Positions 9,822 to 19,536 of a DNA stretch of 64,000 nucleotides are shown piece by piece. The stretch is taken from the NCBI RefSeq assembly GCF_022870885.1, contig NZ_CP091509.1, forward strand, positions 1,116,001 through 1,180,000, read 5' to 3'. The notes beneath the pieces are model-generated. The model was not told where the DNA came from, did no database searches, and worked only from the letters and a program-made list of their open reading frames with translations. This DNA is from Neisseria dumasiana (GTDB lineage Bacteria > Pseudomonadota > Gammaproteobacteria > Burkholderiales > Neisseriaceae). A program made the position numbers and the translations under genes. The first letter of the stretch is position 1, and every line of letters starts with the position of its first letter.

Positions 9822-10298
9822 TTATTCGGGAATACGCAGTTTTTGTCCGGGGTAAATTTTGTTGGGGTCGCTCAACATGGGTTTGTTGGCTTCGAAAATT
9901 TTCATATATTGATTGGCATCGCCGTAGTATTTTTTAGCGATAGCAGACAGGGTGTCTCCGCTGACCACATCATGATATTTGGCTTCTGCTGCTGCGGGGA
10001 ACGAGAGATTGTTGTCTACATCAGACACGCCGGTAACATTGCCTGCGGCCAAAACGGCTTTTTCTGCGGCTTCTTGCGAAGGGGCTGAACCGTTGAGCGT
10101 TACTTTGCCGCTGGCTCCGTCGAAAGATACGCTCAAGCCGGTCAGGCCGAGATTTTGTTTTTCAATATAGTTTTGAATCGCGGCAGAAGCTTTGTTGTTT
10201 AAGTCTTCCACATTGGCGGCTGCGGCTGCGGCCACTTCTTTTTCGTCTTTTCCAAACAGTTTTTCGCCTGCGTTTTTGATAAAGCTAAACAAACCCAT
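9822..10298 (-). CDS. kbp: BON-LysM protein, potassium-binding Kbp/YgaU family
   Basis: A 158-residue protein starting MGLFSFIKNAGEKLFGKDEK, with a BON domain at about 50-105 (GLTGLSVSFDGASGKVTLNG...AEKAVLAAGNV) and a LysM domain at about 108-157 (VVSGDTLSAIAKKYYG ... YPGQKLRIPE). This exact order and length match the E. coli Kbp/YgaU family, a cytoplasmic K+-binding protein. There is no signal peptide, in keeping with that. Monocistronic, with AAAGGAATGAAC before the ATG. The potassium role is inferred from the family. Confidence 0.88.
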   Translation of the reverse strand: MGLFSFIKNAGEKLFGKDEKEVAAAAAANVEDLNNKASAAIQNYIEKQNLGLTGLSVSFDGASGKVTLNGSAPSQEAAEKAVLAAGNVTGVSDVDNNLSFPAAAEAKYHDVVSGDTLSAIAKKYYGDANQYMKIFEANKPMLSDPNKIYPGQKLRIPE

Positions 10299-10629
10299 TG
10301 TTCATTCCTTTTCGTGTGTTGATGAATCGTCCGGCGAGCCGGCCTTGCTTGGATTATAGACAAAAATGTTTTAGGCAAGTGCGGGGAACAATAAGATTAC
10401 TTTGTTTTACATTAAAGTAAACGGTGGGCAAATACGGATACAATGTTTATTTAAACAAAAAGTAATATTAAAAAACATAAAGATGCGGTTGGTGCGGAAT
10501 GATTTTGGCAGTCTGTAAGGTGCGGCGCATTTCTGCGTTGTGCGTTGCCGCTCTTGGACTGCATCCGCATTTGGCGTTTTACAAAGGTTTCAGCCTGTTC
10601 GGAACATATGAAAGCAAAGGAGAAATGCT
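10299..10629. other. Intergenic region kbp - phosphatase
   Basis: The divergent promoter region of kbp and the PhoD-like gene. It is AT-rich from 10380 to 10500. Bases about 10505-10590 are a degenerate copy of the 8271 element: they share TTTCTGCGTTGTGCG and CTGCATCCGCAT and end in TTTTACAAAGGTTTC. No gene is apparent. Confidence 0.5.
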
Positions 10630-12387
10630 ATGACCAAACTTTATCTCGGTCCTGTGTTGTCGTTTCGCGGTGGCGCGGAATGCGGAGAATGGAAAGTAAC
10701 CGCTTTGATTGCGGTATCAAACAGCGCGCCGTTTCCGGTTGTAAGGGTGGACGGCAAGCCGACTTGCGCGCCTAAAATTCTGATGGAACACGGCGGTAAA
10801 GCTTATCTGCGTTACGATTTGTCGGTTGCGCAGCAGGCGCAAGAAAGAAAAGTCGAATATTGCATCGACGGTGTGGATGAAGTTTGGCATTTCACCGTGC
10901 CTGCGCTGGGTCAGGCTCCGCGTATGATTTATGTGTCGTGCAACGGTTTTTCGGATGCGAACGGTATCCGCAAGCTGATTAAAGGCGAAAATGCGGTTTG
11001 GGAAGATATTTTGTGCAATCACGATAAATCAGTGCGGCCGCCGGGCTACCAAATCGACAAAGAGCAGCTATGGCATGAAACCCGCACGCACGATTGCGGT
11101 TTGCAGCGTTTTCATCTGCTGGTGATGGGCGGCGACCAGATTTATTTCGACCCGATTTGGGAAGACATCAAACTGCTGAAAAAGTGGATCGGTCTGCCGC
11201 GCAAAGAGCAGCTGAAATATAAAGTCAGCGCGTCGCTCGAGAAAGCGATTGAAGACTACTACATCGATTTTTATCTCAGCCGTTGGTTGCCGCGTAACCA
11301 CGCGCCGTGGGGTTCGGTTAATAAAACCCTTGATTCGGCACACGGCATGGCACGGATTCCGACCGTGATGATGTGGGACGACCACGATATTTTCGACGGT
11401 TGGGGTTCGCATAGCCCGGAAATGCAGCGCAGCCCGTTGTTTCAACGCATGTTTTATCACGCCCGCCGCGCTTTTTGGGTATTTCAGATGCAGCAGGCAG
11501 CTGACCAACTGCCGGAGCTGACGCTATGCACAGAATTGAATATGCGTATCGACGACCCGATTTTCGAACCGATTAAATGGTCGGAGATTTTGCAGTCAGA
11601 TCCGTTGGCATTGCCGCTTTTCGATAACCAGCCGGGTTTTTCGTTTGCACACACAGTCGGCCCGGTAAGTTTATTGGTAGCCGATTTGCGCACCGAGCGT
11701 TCTCACGAACAGATTATGGGGCCTTACACTTGGCGTGCGATGCAGCAATGGCTTTTTTGCGGCATACCCGAATGCAGCACCGAAAGGCACTTGCTGTTTG
11801 TATCGTCTGTGCCGGTTATGCACCCGAAACTTTCGTTGGCAGAGTTGCTGATGGAAAACTTGGGCTACGACCATGTGCTCGACAGCAGTGCCGATGATTT
11901 GAAAGATCATTGGACCAACGATGCCCACGAAGGCGAACGTAAAAGGTTGATTGAAACTTTGTTTAAAACCGCAGAAGCATTGCAACTCCGTGTAACGGTG
12001 TTGTCGGGAGACGTGCATGTGGCGGCTTGGGGCGTGGTGTACCGCACCGATTCGGATTACGCCAATTGCTCGACACAAATCCAGCAGCTGACATCAAGTG
12101 CCGTGGTGCATCCTTCTTTAGTATCAGTTATGGAACGCCTGTTTTGCCATGTGTTGAACTCGCTGGCCAAGAAAAAACAAAAGCTGGATGTGAATCTTGA
12201 AGCGGAAATGATGCTGTTTCCGTCGTCAAACCGTTATGTGATGCCTGCACGCAACTGGCTGGCATTGGAATTGGACGAGGGGCGTCGCGGCGGTAACAAA
12301 CTGTGGGCCAGTTGGCGTTGCGAAACAAAAGGTGACTTTACCAATCATTTGCTGGCCATCGAACCGCTGCGGCGTGCGTCATCTTGA
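10630..12387 (+). CDS. PhoD-like metallophosphatase family protein
   Basis: A 585-residue protein without a clear signal peptide. It has the metal-binding pattern of PhoD-type alkaline phosphatase/phosphodiesterases: VMGGDQIYFDPIW around residue 165, MMWDDHDIFDGWGSH around 250, and VLSGDVHVAAWG around 460, whose Asp/His residues would bind the metals. Classical PhoD proteins are Tat-exported; this one begins MTKLYLGPVLSFRGG, so it is probably cytoplasmic and belongs to the uncharacterised branch (established family, unknown substrate). AAAGGAG precedes the ATG. A DUS terminator follows. Confidence 0.8.
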   Translation: MTKLYLGPVLSFRGGAECGEWKVTALIAVSNSAPFPVVRVDGKPTCAPKILMEHGGKAYLRYDLSVAQQAQERKVEYCIDGVDEVWHFTVPALGQAPRMIYVSCNGFSDANGIRKLIKGENAVWEDILCNHDKSVRPPGYQIDKEQLWHETRTHDCGLQRFHLLVMGGDQIYFDPIWEDIKLLKKWIGLPRKEQLKYKVSASLEKAIEDYYIDFYLSRWLPRNHAPWGSVNKTLDSAHGMARIPTVMMWDDHDIFDGWGSHSPEMQRSPLFQRMFYHARRAFWVFQMQQAADQLPELTLCTELNMRIDDPIFEPIKWSEILQSDPLALPLFDNQPGFSFAHTVGPVSLLVADLRTERSHEQIMGPYTWRAMQQWLFCGIPECSTERHLLFVSSVPVMHPKLSLAELLMENLGYDHVLDSSADDLKDHWTNDAHEGERKRLIETLFKTAEALQLRVTVLSGDVHVAAWGVVYRTDSDYANCSTQIQQLTSSAVVHPSLVSVMERLFCHVLNSLAKKKQKLDVNLEAEMMLFPSSNRYVMPARNWLALELDEGRRGGNKLWASWRCETKGDFTNHLLAIEPLRRASS

Positions 12388-12821
12388 ACGGTTAAGGTGC
12401 TTGCCAATCATTCAGGCCGTCTGAACACGCTGTTTCAGACGGCTTTTTCATGAGAATACGTTAAAAAACATCAAATTTATCTTTGCCAAAATTTTGTTTC
12501 AAGCAGAGAACTAATCTTCAGTCATAAAACAAGCGGATTGCGAATCTGATAAGTGGAATAAGTATCAAAAAACAAAAGATAATGATAAAAACATTTTATC
12601 GGGCAAAAAGCATTTCGGTTAATTTGGATTTTAATTTCTATTAAATTTTTAGCATTATCTTGCGATTATTTAGAAACTAAACCATACAAAGCCACTCTCA
12701 CAAGCCAAGTGCAGAGTGATCTGCATACGCGGCACCATGCCCGATACAGCCGTCCGGCCCCTTCCCGAACGGTTGAAACCAAACAGAAACCAAACTGTCT
12801 TAAAAGAAAGGATGTATTTTT
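12388..12821. other. Long AT-rich upstream region of a small lipoprotein gene
   Basis: After the terminator at 12416-12448 there are about 370 bp of AT-rich DNA. It has several TATTAAAT/TAGCATTAT-like hexamers near 12640-12660 that could be promoter elements, and a GC-richer stretch near 12715-12780. I see no gene in it. Confidence 0.4.
12416..12448 (+). terminator. DUS hairpin terminator
   Basis: GCCGTCTGAA (12416-12425) pairs with TTCAGACGGC (12434-12443) and is followed by TTTTT, downstream of the phosphatase gene. Confidence 0.75.
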
Positions 12822-13055
12822 ATGAAAAAATTATGGATTACCGCAGCAATGGCCGGCCTGATGCTGACCGCCTGTTCAAGCAACAAAGACAAAGCTGCGG
12901 TTCCCGAAGCCAATCTGACTGTTGAACAGGCAATCGAACAGTGCCAAAAAACAGTTGGTGCCAACCAAGATCAAGCCGCAATGGATGCGTGCATGAAAGA
13001 AAAAGGTTTCGAGCGTCCTGCAGACGCATCAGCTCCCGCTGCTCCTGCTCAATAA
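12822..13055 (+). CDS. Small lipoprotein, function unknown
   Basis: A 77-residue precursor, MKKLWITAAMAGLMLTAC, with a clean lipobox (LTAC, Cys18), so a mature lipoprotein of about 60 residues. The mature part contains a short conserved-looking helix EQAIEQCQKTVGANQDQ AAMDACMKEKGF with two further cysteines spaced about 20 apart that could form a disulfide, then an Ala/Pro-rich tail. GAAAGGATG is the RBS. A YbfN/ChiQ-like lipoprotein is possible, but I could not confirm it. A hairpin terminator follows at once. Confidence 0.75.
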   Translation: MKKLWITAAMAGLMLTACSSNKDKAAVPEANLTVEQAIEQCQKTVGANQDQAAMDACMKEKGFERPADASAPAAPAQ

Positions 13056-13074
13056 CAGGGCCGCACTGCAAGGG

Positions 13075-13104
13075 AAACGGCTGCCTTAGGGCAGTCGTTT
13101 TTCT
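13075..13104 (+). terminator. Terminator after the small lipoprotein gene
   Basis: AAACGGCTGCC (13075-13085) and GGCAGTCGTTT (13090-13100) form a stem with one mismatch, followed by a T-rich tail. Confidence 0.7.
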
Positions 13105-13185
13105 TGGTTTACATATATGTATATGCCGAACCGACAAAAAAAGCCGCTGAAGGTAATTCATGCGGCTTTTGCCGTATTTTGTTTG

Positions 13186-13342
13186 TACAGTCAATCCACT
13201 TAACGTTTACTACGGCGTGGCTATGCCTTAGTGTAAAGAAAACGATTGTGTAAGCCGCTGAAGCGGCAACAGAATCGGTTCCGTATTACATGTATTGCCT
13301 GCCGCTTGTTGTACAGTATTAAAAATGTGTTGATTGGCTATA
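13186..13342. repeat. Correia-like TIR element, 157 bp
   Basis: Starts TACAGTCAATCCACTTAACG and ends TTGATTGGCTATA. The interior (ACGGCGTGGC, AAAACGATTGTGTAAG, AATCGGTTCCGTA) resembles the long form of the meningococcal Correia element as I remember it and closely matches 58548-58709. Its right end joins host DNA to create TATAAT at 13341-13346, a possible -10 box for the gene at 13413. It fills most of the 357-bp gap 13056-13412. Confidence 0.65.
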
Positions 13343-13412
13343 TAATCGGGCTTCACTACCGTTTTCATCGTTTGCATGACAGCGGTTTGTTTGACGCACA
13401 GAAAGGAAAAAG

Positions 13413-13691
13413 ATGAAACACAATAAAAAATTATGGTTGTTGTGTCTGGCTGCCGTATTCAGTTTGGGCGCATGCGGCGGCGATGACGATTCAGACCGCC
13501 GCGACCGCAACCAGCGTTTTGAGCGCGACAGAGATGACCGCAGGGATAGGGATTATGGTGATGATGACGACCGCCGCGACCGTTATGATGACAGAGATGA
13601 CGATGACGAAGACCGCGACAGACGCAGAATCAGAAGAGATAGGGATGATGATGACGATCGTGACGATGATCGTGATGACGACCGCCGTTAA
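13413..13691 (+). CDS. Aspartate/arginine-rich lipoprotein, function unknown
   Basis: A 92-residue precursor with signal peptide MKHNKKLWLLCLAAVFSLGAC and a lipobox LGAC (Cys21). Nearly the whole mature part is alternating Asp and Arg blocks (DRRDRNQRF, DRDDRRDRDYGDDDDRRD, DDDDEDRDRRR), an almost pure mixed-charge, probably disordered, chain of about 70 residues. The ORF has a good RBS (GAAAGGAAAAAG), a lipobox in frame and a bidirectional terminator behind, so I take it as real despite its low complexity. The function is unknown; metal or polyanion binding, or a charged surface brush, would be guesses. Confidence 0.75.
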   Translation: MKHNKKLWLLCLAAVFSLGACGGDDDSDRRDRNQRFERDRDDRRDRDYGDDDDRRDRYDDRDDDDEDRDRRRIRRDRDDDDDRDDDRDDDRR

Positions 13692-13715
13692 CACAGATAA
13701 CAATATTTGATATAT

Positions 13716-13754
13716 AAACATGCCGTCTGAAATATTTTTCAGACGGCATGTTTA
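13716..13754. terminator. Bidirectional DUS terminator
   Basis: AAACATGCCGTCTGAAA and TTTCAGACGGCATGTTT (17-bp stem, 5-nt loop) lie between the convergent Asp/Arg lipoprotein gene and recA. Confidence 0.8.
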
Positions 13755-13785
13755 TTTACTTAAATCAAATTACTCTTCAACCAAA

Positions 13786-14832
13786 TTACTCTTCCGGCTG
13801 CTCGCCGTCGGTATCATCCAATGTGCCTTCGGTAATTTGAACGTTTACGCCCACTTTGGCACGGATTTTGGCGTCGATTTCGTTGGCCACTTCGGGGTTT
13901 TCTTTCAGCCATACTCGCACGTTGTCTTTGCCTTGGCCGATTTTGGCACCGTTGTAGCTGTACCATGCGCCTGATTTTTCAACGATGTCGTATTTCACGC
14001 CCAAATCAACCAATTCGCCTTCCCAGCTGATGCCTTCGCCGTAGAGAATGTCGAATTCGGCTTGGCGGAAGGGCGGGGCGACTTTGTTTTTGATCACTTT
14101 GACTTTGGTTTCGTTACCCAAAACGTCGTCGCCTTTTTTGATGGAACCGGTGCGGCGGATGTCGAGGCGCACCGAGGCGTAGAATTTCAGCGCGTTACCG
14201 CCGGTGGTGGTTTCGGGACTGCCGAACATCACGCCGATTTTCATGCGGATTTGGTTGATGAATACGACTAAGGTGTTGGTTTTTTTGATGTGGCCGGTGA
14301 GTTTGCGCAAGGCTTGGCTCATCAGGCGGGCTTGCAGGCCGACGTGGCTGTCGCCCATTTCGCCTTCGATTTCGGCTTTGGGCACGAGCGCGGCTACGGA
14401 ATCGACCACGACCATATCCACCCCGCCGGAGCGTACCAGCATGTCGCAGATTTCAAGCGCCTGCTCGCCGGTGTCGGGTTGGGAAACGAGCAGATCTTCC
14501 ACTTTCACGCCGAGTTTGCGGGCGTAGATGGGGTCGAAAGCGTTTTCGGCATCGATAAAGGCGCAGGTGCCGCCGTTTTTCTGGCATTGGGCGATGGCTT
14601 CCAAGCACAAGGTGGTTTTACCGGATGATTCGGGGCCGAAGATTTCGACGATACGGCCGCGCGGCAGGCCGCCTACGCCGAGTGCCAAGTCCAAACCGAG
14701 CGAGCCGGTGGAAATGACTTCTAAATTTTCGTCTTTATGGCTGCCGTCCATCTTCATGATGGAGCCTTTGCCGAAGTTTTTTTCGATTTGCGCGAGCGCG
14801 GCGGCTAACGCTTTGCTTTTTTCGTCTGACAT
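13786..14832 (-). CDS. recA: Recombinase RecA
   Basis: A 348-residue RecA. Walker A is GPESSGKTT (about residues 66-74), Walker [23 protein letters not shown], and the conserved [20 protein letters not shown] loop 2 follows. The C-terminus is acidic (TDGEQPEE), as is usual. It catalyses strand exchange in homologous recombination and is needed for DUS-guided transformation in Neisseria. Monocistronic; it ends at the shared terminator. No SOS box is obvious in the 180 bp upstream, in line with the reported lack of a classical LexA response in Neisseria. Confidence 0.99.
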   Translation of the reverse strand: MSDEKSKALAAALAQIEKNFGKGSIMKMDGSHKDENLEVISTGSLGLDLALGVGGLPRGRIVEIFGPESSGKTTLCLEAIAQCQKNGGTCAFIDAENAFDPIYARKLGVKVEDLLVSQPDTGEQALEICDMLVRSGGVDMVVVDSVAALVPKAEIEGEMGDSHVGLQARLMSQALRKLTGHIKKTNTLVVFINQIRMKIGVMFGSPETTTGGNALKFYASVRLDIRRTGSIKKGDDVLGNETKVKVIKNKVAPPFRQAEFDILYGEGISWEGELVDLGVKYDIVEKSGAWYSYNGAKIGQGKDNVRVWLKENPEVANEIDAKIRAKVGVNVQITEGTLDDTDGEQPEE

Positions 14833-14982
14833 GATGTTTCCGTGTGGCAGGGTGGTAAGGATTTCGGCGCAGATTATCGCATAAATCGCGGTGTTCAGAA
14901 AAAGTTTTCGCTTTGCTTTCAGACGGCCTTTTCATGAAAGCTTAACCATATTAAGATAAGCCCCGCAATATCTTGATCATGA

Positions 14983-15657
<675 letters not shown>

Positions 15658-15686
15658 ACGGTAGAGCGTAGAAATAGGATACAATA

Positions 15687-15717
15687 CAGGCCGTCTGAAA
15701 TATTTTCAGACGGCCTG
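15687..15717 (+). terminator. DUS hairpin terminator after adk
   Basis: CAGGCCGTCTGAAA and TTTCAGACGGCCTG form a 14-bp stem with a 3-nt loop, 30 bp after adk. Confidence 0.75.
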
Positions 15718-15867
15718 ATTTTCGCGGCAGCCGTTTTCCGGTGCCGCCAACTTAATTTTTTTAATGATGATACAGCCTTAAACCTTTTCAGCATTTTACC
15801 GGCGCATGCCGTTCCGGTTACGGTTGAAGTGTCGAAAAGCATTCGGGCTGCCGATGAAAGTATGCAG

Positions 15868-16599
15868 ATGAAACACAATCCTGTCCGGCAACACGCTTTG
15901 GAGCAGATCCAGCGGCGTATCGGCTACACCTTCAAACAGCCACAGCTGTTGGAGCAGTCGCTTACCCACCGCAGTTTTTCGGGACGCAACAACGAACGCT
16001 TTGAGTTTGTGGGCGATTCGATCCTCAACTACACCGTGGCCAAAATGTTGTTCGACACTTTTCCCGATTTGCCGGAAGGCCGCCTTTCGCGTATGCGCGC
16101 GAATCTGGTCAATCAAGATACGCTTGCCGAAATCGCTGCCGATTTGAATCTGGGCGATGCTCTGTTTCTGGGGCAGGGAGAACTGAAAAGCGGCGGTTTC
16201 AGACGGCCTTCTATTCTGGCCGACGCGATGGAAGCCATGTTTGCGGCGGTGAGCTTCGACGCCGATTTTTCCACCGCCGAAAACACCGTGCGCCATCTGT
16301 TTGCCGAGCGTGTGAAAAAAGCCGATCTGAACCGTGAAGATAAAGATGCCAAAACCTTGTTGCAGGAATCGTTGCAGGCAAGGCGTTGGCCTTTGCCCAA
16401 ATACCGCATCGAGCACCAGCAGGGCGAGGGTTGCGATGCCGAATTCAGCATTGCCTGCGATTTGGGCGAGTTGGGTTTTATCAGCCGCGCCAAAGCATCA
16501 AGCCGCCGCGCGGCGGAGCAGGAAGCGGCCAAAGAAGCCTATGCTTGGCTGGAGGCAAACCATCCGCAAAAGCATATCCTTAAAAGCAGAAAAAAATAA
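15868..16599 (+). CDS. rnc: Ribonuclease III
   Basis: Cleaves double-stranded RNA in rRNA processing and, in type II CRISPR systems, can trim tracrRNA-crRNA duplexes. The catalytic signature ERFEFVGDSILN is near residue 38, LADAMEAMFAAV carries the second metal site, and a C-terminal dsRBD (about 165-235, with SRRAAEQEAAKEAYAWL) is complete. I choose ATG 15868 (MKHNPVRQH), seven bases after GAAAG. The frame is open back to a GTG at 15829, but those codons look non-conserved. A DUS is embedded in the coding region at about 16198-16207. It is followed by era at 55 bp, the usual rnc-era pair; lepB, often upstream, is absent here. Confidence 0.93.
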   Translation: MKHNPVRQHALEQIQRRIGYTFKQPQLLEQSLTHRSFSGRNNERFEFVGDSILNYTVAKMLFDTFPDLPEGRLSRMRANLVNQDTLAEIAADLNLGDALFLGQGELKSGGFRRPSILADAMEAMFAAVSFDADFSTAENTVRHLFAERVKKADLNREDKDAKTLLQESLQARRWPLPKYRIEHQQGEGCDAEFSIACDLGELGFISRAKASSRRAAEQEAAKEAYAWLEANHPQKHILKSRKK

Positions 16600-16654
16600 G
16601 CCGACCCGATGTGTTCAGACGGCCGTCTGAACCGTAACCGATGGAAAGAATGAA

Positions 16655-17578
16655 ATGAATATGGAAAATACCAACGATATGCTCCCCAATGCCGACGGCT
16701 ACCGCTGCGGTTTTGTGGCGATTGTCGGCCGCCCGAACGTGGGCAAATCGACGCTGATGAACCATTTGATCGGGCAGAAAATCAGCATTACCAGCAAAAA
16801 GGCGCAAACCACTCGGCATAAAGTAACCGGTATTCATACCGATGACACCGCGCAATTAGTGTTTGTGGATACGCCCGGCTTCCAAACCGACCACCGCAAC
16901 GCTTTGAACGACCGTTTGAATCTGAACGTAACCGAAGCCATGAGCGGCGTGGATGTGATTGTGTTTGTGGTGGAAGCGATGCGCTTTACCGAAGCCGACC
17001 GCACGGTGATGAAACAATTGCCCAAGCATACGCCGGTATTGCTGGTGGTCAATAAAATCGATAAAGACAAAGCCAAAGACAAGCTGGCATTGCAGGCATT
17101 TATCGATACCGTGAGTGCCGAATTTGAATTTGCCGGCCATGAAGTAGTCAGCGCTAAGCACGGTTTGCGGATTGCGCATCTGCTGGAAACGCTCAAACCT
17201 TATCTGCCGGAAAGTATTCCGTTGTACCCCGAAGATATGGTAACGGACAAATCGAGCCGTTTTTTGGCGATGGAAATCGTGCGCGAAAAACTGTTCCGCT
17301 ATTTGGGCGAAGAACTGCCCTATGCCATGAATGTGGAAGTGGAGCAGTTTAACGAAGAAAACGGCATGTACCACATTTATATCGCCGTGTTGGTGGATAA
17401 AGAAAACCAAAAACCGATTGTGATCGGCAAAGGCGGCGAGAAATTGAAGAAAATTTCCACCGAAGCGCGTTTGGATATGGAAAAACTGTTTGATACCAAA
17501 GTGTTTTTGAAAGTGTGGGTGAAGGTGAAATCCGGTTGGGCGGACGATGTGCGCTTTTTGAAAGAGTTGGGTTTATAA
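16655..17578 (+). CDS. era: GTPase Era
   Basis: Essential GTPase that binds 16S rRNA near its 3' end during 30S assembly. The 307-residue protein has G1 GRPNVGKST (about 26-34), G3 DTPG, G4 NKID, and a C-terminal KH domain with the VIGKGGEKLKKI loop and a typical end FLKELGL. The start is ATG 16655 behind GAAAGAATGAA. It is likely co-transcribed with rnc; a lone DUS (GGCCGTCTGAA) sits between them. Confidence 0.96.
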   Translation: MNMENTNDMLPNADGYRCGFVAIVGRPNVGKSTLMNHLIGQKISITSKKAQTTRHKVTGIHTDDTAQLVFVDTPGFQTDHRNALNDRLNLNVTEAMSGVDVIVFVVEAMRFTEADRTVMKQLPKHTPVLLVVNKIDKDKAKDKLALQAFIDTVSAEFEFAGHEVVSAKHGLRIAHLLETLKPYLPESIPLYPEDMVTDKSSRFLAMEIVREKLFRYLGEELPYAMNVEVEQFNEENGMYHIYIAVLVDKENQKPIVIGKGGEKLKKISTEARLDMEKLFDTKVFLKVWVKVKSGWADDVRFLKELGL

Positions 17579-17978
17579 CCGCCGGTGTGATGCCGGTTGC
17601 GGAACAAGGCTTTGGCGGTTTCGTCAAAGCCTGTTTTATTGTTATGGTTATGCAGCATCGCGCTTGGTTGCCGTTGGATTGGCGGAAAAGGTTTGAGGCC
17701 GTCTGAAGGCATTCGGGCTGCGTGATGTGTTTTCAGATAAAGACAGTTGTGCCCGATGCGGCTATTTTTGGTATTATCTCGCTATTTTTTATCAGGTTAT
17801 TTGAGAGTCTGCCGACAATCGGCCGTATGGCGGTGTTTTCGGCCAAATTCGGCATCTGCGTGCGAACGATGACAGTAAGAAGAGGTGTTTCAACAGAGGC
17901 CGTCTGAATGTCGAGGGGCAGCAGAAATAAATACCTGTTTTATCTTTTATCTTTACCTAAACACAAACGAGAATTTCT
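17579..17978. other. Intergenic region era - sodium symporter
   Basis: A 400-bp stretch with two single DUS copies near 17697 and 17900 and an AT-rich GGTATTATCTCGC motif near 17770 that could be a -10 element. Open frames here lack family resemblance and RBS, and I see no gene. Confidence 0.4.
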
Positions 17979-19328
17979 ATGTCGATCAGCTCCCATTGGA
18001 CATCCAAAATAGGTTTCATTTTATCTGCGGCAGGTTCTGCCATCGGCTTGGGGGCGATTTGGAAATTCCCCTATACGGCGGGCACCAACGGCGGTGCGGT
18101 ATTTTTTCTGCTGTTTTTGTTTTTTACGGTGTTGATCGGGTTGCCCGTGCTACTGGCCGAGTTTTATATCGGCAGGCAAACCCAGCGCAATGCCGTCGAT
18201 GCTTTTAAGGCATTGGCTCCGAAGTCCTCATGGCCGTGGGTAGGCCGTATGGGTGTGGCGGCGTGTTTTATCTTATTATCGTTTTACAGCGTAGTGGGCG
18301 GATGGGTGTTGGCTTATGTTGTACACGCATTCACGGGTGCGATTGCTCCGGAAACCGATTTTAAACAGCTCTTCGGCGAAACCATCAGCAATCCGGCTTC
18401 CGCTGTCGGCTATCAGAGCCTGTTTATGCTGCTCACGATTTTGGTGGTTCAAAATGGTATTTCTCAAGGCATCGAAAAGGCCAGCCGTTATCTGATGCCT
18501 GCTTTGTTTATTGTCTTTCTGTTGTTGGCCGTCCGTTCGCTGTTGCTGCCGGGAGCGATGGAAGGCGTGTCTTTTTTACTGAAACCCGATTTCTCGGCAG
18601 TAACGGCCGACACGGTGCTTACTGCATTGGGGCAGGCGTTTTTCTCGTTGAGTTTGGGGGTTTCCGCCATGATCACTTATGCGGCCTATCTGGATGACAA
18701 ACAGGATTTGTTCCGTTCAGCCAACAGCATTATGTGGTTGAATATGTTGGTGTCGTTGTTGGCGGGTTTGGTGATTTTTCCTGCCGTTTTTGCATTGGGG
18801 TTCGAGCCGGGAGAAGGGCCGGGCTTGATTTTTGCGGTGTTGCCTGCGGTGTTTCAGAAAATCCCTTTCGGAACGGTGCTTTTTGCCGTGTTTATGTTGC
18901 TGGTAACGTTTGCCACGCTTACGTCGGCATTTGCGATGCTGGAAACGGTGATTGCCGCCGCTATCCACAACAATGAGCAACGCCGCCGCCGCGTTACTTG
19001 GCTGACCGGTTTGGCGATTTTACTGGTGGGCATTCCTTCGGCGCTTTCTTTCGGTGCGATGTCTGAATTTACCTTATTCGGCAAAACCGTATTTGATTTA
19101 TGGGATTATCTGATTACTTCTTGGATTATGCCGGTAGGCGCTTTGATGACGGCTTTATTTGTGGCTTGGATACTGCCCAAAAGCAAGGTGTTGGCACACA
19201 TGCGGCAAGGCAGCACGCTTCATGCAAAAATCGCAGCGGTTTGGTATCAAACTTTGCGTTATGCCGCGCCCGTAGCGATTCTGCTGGTCTTTGCCAATAC
19301 CTTGGGTTGGCTGGAGTGGTTGAAGTAA
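17979..19328 (+). CDS. Sodium-dependent transporter, NSS (SNF) family
   Basis: An inner-membrane symporter of 449 residues and about 11-12 helices. The NSS signature is at the N-terminus: GFILSAAGSAIGLGAIWKFPYTAGTNGG (unwound helix 1 with the sodium and substrate site). A second hallmark is the helix 6/8 region AFFSLSLGVSAMITYAAYLD. These carriers import amino acids or related compounds with Na+; the bacterial branch is poorly characterised and the substrate cannot be read from sequence. It is monocistronic and followed by an IS1016 remnant. Confidence 0.88.
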   Translation: MSISSHWTSKIGFILSAAGSAIGLGAIWKFPYTAGTNGGAVFFLLFLFFTVLIGLPVLLAEFYIGRQTQRNAVDAFKALAPKSSWPWVGRMGVAACFILLSFYSVVGGWVLAYVVHAFTGAIAPETDFKQLFGETISNPASAVGYQSLFMLLTILVVQNGISQGIEKASRYLMPALFIVFLLLAVRSLLLPGAMEGVSFLLKPDFSAVTADTVLTALGQAFFSLSLGVSAMITYAAYLDDKQDLFRSANSIMWLNMLVSLLAGLVIFPAVFALGFEPGEGPGLIFAVLPAVFQKIPFGTVLFAVFMLLVTFATLTSAFAMLETVIAAAIHNNEQRRRRVTWLTGLAILLVGIPSALSFGAMSEFTLFGKTVFDLWDYLITSWIMPVGALMTALFVAWILPKSKVLAHMRQGSTLHAKIAAVWYQTLRYAAPVAILLVFANTLGWLEWLK

Positions 19329-19372
19329 CGGCCTTAAGATATGCCGCCCGTCGGCTGAACTGGATATTTCTT

Positions 19373-19524
19373 GGGGCTGAAGTAGAGTAACCCTAAATAC
19401 CACACCAAAGCCGCAGAATTTTTAACTGCTGCTTTTTCTTTCAAAAACAGAGGAAAAGATTTCCGGTCGATTTCGTTGTATTTGCGCAAGACACGTTTCG
19501 CCTGATTCCAAAAACTTTCAATGC
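19373..19524 (-). mobile_element. IS1016-like remnant (3' end only)
   Basis: Begins with the element end GGGGCTGAAGTAGAGTAACC and encodes, on the minus strand, ESFWNQAKRVLRKYNEIDR plus SFPLFLKE, matching the C-terminal part of the intact transposase at 30518-31171. The frame is then broken and the rest of the element is absent. It abuts the decayed ogt sequence. Confidence 0.75.
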
Positions 19525-19536
19525 TTTCTTTCATAC

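Noticed and set aside
13491..13721. A 76-codon hydrophobic frame (Ile/Val-rich) antisense to the Asp/Arg lipoprotein gene
   Set aside because: It is the mirror of the GAC/CGC-type codons on the other strand; it lacks an RBS and overlaps the terminator.
17722..17907. 61-codon frame in the gap before the sodium symporter
   Set aside because: No RBS, no family resemblance, and it runs into a DUS; probably chance.
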